From contig JAJXZV010000154.1 of assembly GCA_021779875.1 (NCBI GenBank), forward strand, positions 1 through 9,723: a stretch of DNA of 9,723 nucleotides. Direction: 5' to 3'. This document shows positions 6,457 through 9,723 of the stretch, one piece after another. Under the pieces are notes generated by a model. The model was not told the origin of the DNA. It did no database searches and saw only the letters and a list, made by a program, of their open reading frames with translations. The DNA is from Pseudomonadota bacterium. Lineage in GTDB: Bacteria > Pseudomonadota > Gammaproteobacteria > Steroidobacterales > Steroidobacteraceae. Position 1 is the first letter of the stretch. Every line of letters starts with the position of its first letter. Position numbers and translations under genes: made by a program.

Positions 6457-7440
6457 TCAGGCGCCGCTCCCCCGGCCGGGGGCGATCTTGCGCTCCGCGC
6501 TCGGCGGGTGCCCGAACTGATTGCGATAGCACTTCGAGAAGTGCGGCGGCGACTGGAAGCCGCAGGCGGCGGTGATGTCCATGATGGGCATGGCCGTCTG
6601 CAACAGCAGCTCGCGAGCGCGTTTCAGGCGCATTTCGAGATAGTAGCGTTTGGGCACGCAGTTCAGATCGCGCTTGAACAGCCGCTCGATCTGCCGGCGC
6701 GACAATCCGGTCATGCGCGCGATCTTCTCGAGCGGCAGCGGCTTCTCGATGTTCTCCTCCATGAGCTGGGCCACGCGGATCAGGCCGCGATGCGACGGAC
6801 CGACCTGCGCCCGCAGCGGCACGTACTGGCGGTCCGAGTCGTTGCGCACCCGCTCGACGATGAACTGCTCGGAAACCAGCTTCGAGATGCGGACGCCGAG
6901 CTTCTGTTGAATCAGGTTCAGCATCAGGTCGAGCGGCGCCGTACCCCCCGAGCAGGTGTAGCGGTCCCGGTCGATGGTGAACAGCTGATCGCTGATGCGC
7001 ACGCGCGGGAACTCCTCTCGCAGGGCCGACAGGTTCTCCCAGTGGATGGTCGCGCGAAAATGATCGAGCAGGCCCGCGCGCGCGAGCGCGTAGCCCCCGG
7101 TGCACAATGCCCCCAGCGGAATGCGCCGTTCGGCGAGCCGCTTCAGCATGGCGATCAGGGCCGGCGAGACCGCGTCACGAACCTTGACGCCGCCGCAGAC
7201 GAACACGATGTCGGGAGCGGCGAGCTTCTCGAGCGAACCGGTGGGCGACAGCGCGAGCCCGCTGCTCGCCTCGGCGGGGCGACCGTCCATGCTCACCAGC
7301 GCCCACTCGTACACGTCCTTGCCCATGAGCCGGTTGGCCATGCGCAGCGGCTCCAGCGCGTTCGCCACGGCGATCAACGAGTAGTTGGGCAGGGTCAGGA
7401 ACACGTACTTGCACTTGCGCAGTGCCGGCGATGAATCCAA
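6457..7440 (-). CDS. GlxA/GbdR-family AraC-type transcriptional regulator
   Basis: A 327-residue cytoplasmic DNA-binding regulator. Residues about 10-190 form a DJ-1/PfpI-like (GATase1-type) sensor domain with the nucleophile-elbow region LGALCTGGYALARAGLLD (109-126, Cys113) followed by TIHWE (131-135) and CSGGTAPLDLML (163-174). The usual Cys-His dyad is Cys-Thr here, so it probably senses a ligand and is not catalytic. Residues about 220-318 form the AraC double helix-turn-helix, first HTH about 236-260 (IARMTGLSRRQIERLFKR) and second about 286-312 (IMDITAACGFQSPPHFSK). This architecture is shared with GbdR, the glycine-betaine/dimethylglycine-responsive activator of Pseudomonas, and the flanking genes fit that role. 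The start is TTG at 7438-7440, supported by GGAGG 5 nt upstream (7446-7450) and no better in-frame start. Its third codon is the only TCA in the five main genes. The inducer is inferred from context. Confidence 0.9.
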   Translation of the reverse strand: MDSSPALRKCKYVFLTLPNYSLIAVANALEPLRMANRLMGKDVYEWALVSMDGRPAEASSGLALSPTGSLEKLAAPDIVFVCGGVKVRDAVSPALIAMLKRLAERRIPLGALCTGGYALARAGLLDHFRATIHWENLSALREEFPRVRISDQLFTIDRDRYTCSGGTAPLDLMLNLIQQKLGVRISKLVSEQFIVERVRNDSDRQYVPLRAQVGPSHRGLIRVAQLMEENIEKPLPLEKIARMTGLSRRQIERLFKRDLNCVPKRYYLEMRLKRARELLLQTAMPIMDITAACGFQSPPHFSKCYRNQFGHPPSAERKIAPGRGSGA

Positions 7441-7450
7441 GACACCCTCC

Positions 7451-7458
7451 GGGGGGGG
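7451..7458. repeat. G8/C8 homopolymer next to the regulator's ribosome-binding site
   Basis: Eight consecutive G on the + strand (C8 in the regulator's leader) directly abut its Shine-Dalgarno sequence. Slippage here would alter leader length but not the reading frame. It is also a common site of base-calling error. Confidence 0.6.
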
Positions 7459-7484
7459 AACGTCGAGCCACCGAGCCTCGTTCG

Positions 7485-7493
7485 ATTATGCCA
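7485..7493 (-). promoter_or_regulatory. Candidate extended -10 promoter element for the regulator gene
   Basis: The - strand reads TGGCATAAT: TGN extension plus CATAAT, five of six matches to TATAAT. Transcription would start near 7478, giving a leader of about 38 nt before the TTG start. The -35 region (about 7507-7513) is weak and falls inside the GTCGGA/TCCGAC inverted repeat, so regulation there is likely. Confidence 0.4.
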
Positions 7494-7500
7494 CCGCATG

Positions 7501-7523
7501 GTCGGACAATGCCTGATTCCGAC
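7501..7523. promoter_or_regulatory. Inverted-repeat candidate operator in the divergent intergenic region
   Basis: GTCGGA (7501-7506) and TCCGAC (7518-7523) are perfect inverted half-sites separated by 11 nt, so their centres are about 17 bp apart. The repeat overlaps the -35 zone of the candidate regulator promoter and lies some 130-150 bp upstream of the candidate dehydrogenase promoter. A regulator bound here could repress its own gene and activate the divergent one. The binding protein is not shown by the sequence. Confidence 0.35.
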
Positions 7524-7632
7524 ATCCGGTTGTCGTGTTCTCGATATCGGCCCCGGCGCCCGGGCGGCTCCGATCGCCTCGGACCGACCCCGTCCTGACG
7601 CATTCCAACAACGGACTGTCGCAATTGGCCTC

Positions 7633-7658
7633 TTGCACGGACGGGCGCCCGCTACACT
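7633..7658 (+). promoter_or_regulatory. Weak candidate promoter of the dehydrogenase gene
   Basis: TTGCAC (7633-7638) and TACACT (7653-7658) resemble sigma70 -35 and -10 boxes, but the 14-nt spacer is too short for strong activator-independent use. The -10 alone is reasonable and would give a leader of about 27 nt. A weak promoter fits an AraC-type activator system. Confidence 0.3.
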
Positions 7659-7691
7659 CGTGCCTACCTTGAAATGGGAGATCGGCGAACC

Positions 7692-9723
7692 ATGAAAAGT
7701 CATGCCCGCGTCGTGGTGATCGGCGGCGGCGTGGTCGGCGTCAGCACGCTGTACCACCTTGCGCTGAAGGGCTGGTCCGACGTGGTGCTGCTGGAGCGGT
7801 CCGAGCTGACCGCCGGTTCGACGTGGCACGCGGCGGGCCTGCTGCCGCTGTTCAACATGAGCTACACCGTCGGCCAGCTGCACAAGTATTCGGTCGATCT
7901 GTACAAGCGCCTGCCCGCCGAGACCGGCCAGGACGTGAGCTTCCATGTCACCGGGAACCTGCGCCTCGCCACGTGCAAGGCGCGCATGGACGAGTACCTG
8001 AAGTACTGCGGCACGGCGAACACCATCGGGGTGCCCTTTCGCGTCATCGGTCCGCAGGAGGTGCGCGAATTGTGGCCGCTGGTCGAGCTCGGCGGCGGCG
8101 CCGACACCGCTCCCATCGTCGGCGCGTTGTACCACCCGGACGACGGGCACATCGCGCCGGCGGACCTGACCATGGCGCTGCGCAAGGGCGCGCGCGCACG
8201 CGGCGCGCAGATTCACGAGCAGACCGAGGTGACCGCGGTGGCCCGCACGGCCTCCGGCGAGTGGCGACTGACCACCAACCAGGGTGAGATCACGGCCGAG
8301 CACGTGGTGTGCGCCACGGGCAATTACGCGCGCCAGACCGGGCGGCTGTTCGGGATCAACGTGCCCTCCATTCCCGTCGAGCACCAGTACATCGTTTACG
8401 ACGAGTCCCCCGAGCTCAAGGCGTACCGCCAGGCCGGCGGCCGCGAGCTCGCGGTGCTGCGCGAATCCGACCAGTCTTACTACCTGCGCGAGGAGCGCAT
8501 GGGCTGGATCCTCGGCCCCTACGAGGCGGGCGCCCCGGCGCGCTTCGCCGACGGCGTACCCGACTGGTTCGGCAAGAGCCTGTTCGAGGGTGATCTGGAG
8601 CGGTTGCTGCCGCACGTCGAGGCGGCGCAGCGGCGCGTGCCCGCGCTCGCCAACTGCGGCATCAAGGACATCGTCAACGGCCCGATCGCCTACACCCCGG
8701 ACGGCAGCCCGCTGATCGGCCCGGCCTGGGGCCAGCGCAACCTGTGGCTGAACGAGGGACACAGCTTCGGCATCACCGCCGCGGGCGGCTCCGGCTGGCA
8801 GCTCGCCGAATGGATCGTCGAGGGCGAGCCGGGCATCGACATGATGGCGACGGATCCGCGCCGCTACGGCCCGTACACCAGCAAGCGCTACGTGGTGGCC
8901 AAGAACGAGGAGGCGTACCGCAACGTCTTCGTCATCCACTTCCCGGACGAGGAGCGCGCCGATGCCCGGCCCGCCAAGACGAGTCCGGTCTACGACAAGC
9001 TCAAGCGCATGGGCGCCGTATTCGGTCAGCGCTACGGCTGGGAGCGCGCCAACTGGTTCGCGCCTCCCGGCGTCGAAGCGCGCGACGTGTGGAGCTTCCG
9101 CCGCTCGAACTACTTCGAGCACGTGGGCAACGAGGCGCGCCGCATCCGCGAGCGCGTCGGCGTCATCGATCTGTCGCCGTTCACCAAACACGAGGTCCAC
9201 GGACCGGGCGCGGAAGCGTGGCTCGAGGGGCTCGTGGCCAACAAAGTGCCGTCGCGCATCGGGCGCATGGCGCTGTGCCATGCGCTCACCCACCGCGGCG
9301 GAGTGCGCTCCGAGTTTACCATCACCAAGATCGGCGAGGACCGCTTCTACGTGGTGAGTGCCGGCGCCGCCGAGCGCTATGACGGCGACTTCCTGGTCAA
9401 ATCCCTGCCCGCCTCCGGTGTCACGCTGCGCAACGTGACGACCAGCCGCGGCTGCTTCGTGGTCGCCGGTCCGCGCGCTCGCGACGTGCTCGCCAAGCTC
9501 ACCGACGTGCCGCTCGACAACGCGGGCTTCCCGTGGCTCACCGGCCAGATCGCGGAAGTGGGCTTCGCGACCGACGTGTACCTGCTGCGCGTCAACTTCG
9601 TCGGTTCCCTCGGCTGGGAGCTGCACTTCCCGATCGAATACGCGCATCACCTGTTCGATGCCATTTTCAAGGCGGGCAAGGATCACAAGATCGGCATGGT
9701 CGGCATGCGCGCCATGGAATCGC
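7692..9723 (+). CDS. Dimethylglycine/sarcosine dehydrogenase-like flavoprotein with GcvT folate domain (3' end cut by window)
   Basis: The frame stays open for 677 codons and runs off the right edge. Relatives are usually a little over 800 residues, so the last part of the folate domain is missing. Residues 6-16 hold the FAD-binding Rossmann motif (VVVIGGGVVGV). TAGSTWHAAG (40-49) contains His46, which aligns with the histidine carrying covalent FAD in mammalian dimethylglycine dehydrogenase. The DAO-type oxidase domain spans about 5-365, a connecting FAO_M-like segment about 370-425, and the GcvT aminomethyltransferase-type domain about 430 onward (VGVIDLSPFTKHEVHGPGA 489-507, VNFVGSLGWELHFP 634-647). 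The enzyme would demethylate a tertiary or secondary N-methyl amine and pass the C1 unit to tetrahydrofolate. Start ATG 7692 has GGGAG at 7676-7680, 11 nt upstream, a long spacing. It is divergent from the GbdR-like regulator and near the Rieske oxygenase. 4-Methylaminobutyrate or sarcosine oxidation are alternatives. Confidence 0.9.
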   Translation, partial: MKSHARVVVIGGGVVGVSTLYHLALKGWSDVVLLERSELTAGSTWHAAGLLPLFNMSYTVGQLHKYSVDLYKRLPAETGQDVSFHVTGNLRLATCKARMDEYLKYCGTANTIGVPFRVIGPQEVRELWPLVELGGGADTAPIVGALYHPDDGHIAPADLTMALRKGARARGAQIHEQTEVTAVARTASGEWRLTTNQGEITAEHVVCATGNYARQTGRLFGINVPSIPVEHQYIVYDESPELKAYRQAGGRELAVLRESDQSYYLREERMGWILGPYEAGAPARFADGVPDWFGKSLFEGDLERLLPHVEAAQRRVPALANCGIKDIVNGPIAYTPDGSPLIGPAWGQRNLWLNEGHSFGITAAGGSGWQLAEWIVEGEPGIDMMATDPRRYGPYTSKRYVVAKNEEAYRNVFVIHFPDEERADARPAKTSPVYDKLKRMGAVFGQRYGWERANWFAPPGVEARDVWSFRRSNYFEHVGNEARRIRERVGVIDLSPFTKHEVHGPGAEAWLEGLVANKVPSRIGRMALCHALTHRGGVRSEFTITKIGEDRFYVVSAGAAERYDGDFLVKSLPASGVTLRNVTTSRGCFVVAGPRARDVLAKLTDVPLDNAGFPWLTGQIAEVGFATDVYLLRVNFVGSLGWELHFPIEYAHHLFDAIFKAGKDHKIGMVGMRAMES

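Noticed and set aside
6358..7434. 358-codon + strand open frame opposite the regulator gene
   Set aside because: Codon-aligned antisense shadow. It ends exactly at the complement of the single TCA codon of the regulator.
7542..7549. CGATATCG here and CGATATC at 6373-6379 as a shared regulator box
   Set aside because: Short palindromes of 7-8 bp that can recur by chance; no consistent spacing to promoters or starts.
7625..7637. TTGGCC...TTGCA resembling a sigma54 promoter
   Set aside because: The TGG and TGC elements are too close: the -24/-12 spacing of a real sigma54 site is not met.
7395..9686. 763-codon open frame on the - strand opposite the dehydrogenase gene
   Set aside because: Codon-aligned shadow of the flavoprotein gene. 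The + strand frame has FAD and GcvT motifs throughout and simply lacks a stop because it leaves the window.

Overview
The window looks like accessory catabolic DNA from a high-GC proteobacterium. The evidence is strong G/C bias at third codon positions, TGA at all five visible stop codons, near-total absence of TTA, CTA and TCA codons, and an outer-membrane TonB-dependent receptor of the kind abundant in Gammaproteobacteria and sphingomonad-type Alphaproteobacteria. Genus and species cannot be fixed from the sequence alone. No RNA gene, insertion sequence, CRISPR array or phage gene was seen, and no gap between genes exceeds 300 bases.

Left part (1-5097, all + strand): the tail of a probable NAD(P)-dependent 3-hydroxyisobutyrate-dehydrogenase-like oxidoreductase; a 186-nt leader with a 13-bp tandem direct repeat just before a TTGACA box; a complete 877-residue TonB-dependent receptor; a very GC-rich hairpin that also carries a canonical G-quadruplex motif; and a 678-residue TPR-sulfotransferase fusion. 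The receptor and sulfotransferase are co-oriented and 84 nt apart. They may form a functional pair in which a cytoplasmic PAPS-dependent enzyme acts on something linked to a receptor-imported or surface-exposed ligand. Their substrates are unknown.

Right part (5108-9723): a compact module for oxidative N-demethylation. On the - strand are a GlxA/GbdR-type AraC regulator and, downstream of it, a Rieske oxygenase of the quaternary-ammonium type (GbcA/CntA-like). Divergent from the regulator on the + strand is a dimethylglycine/sarcosine-dehydrogenase-like flavoprotein with a GcvT-type folate domain, cut by the window edge. The simplest reading is: quaternary methylammonium compound (glycine betaine or a relative) -> dimethylglycine-like tertiary amine plus formaldehyde by the Rieske enzyme, then -> secondary amine plus a folate-bound C1 unit by the flavoprotein, under control of the regulator. 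No ferredoxin-reductase partner for the Rieske enzyme is present in the window.

The two halves meet at a convergent junction with only 10 nt between the sulfotransferase and Rieske stop codons. They are probably separate transcription units, and no functional link between them is shown by the sequence.
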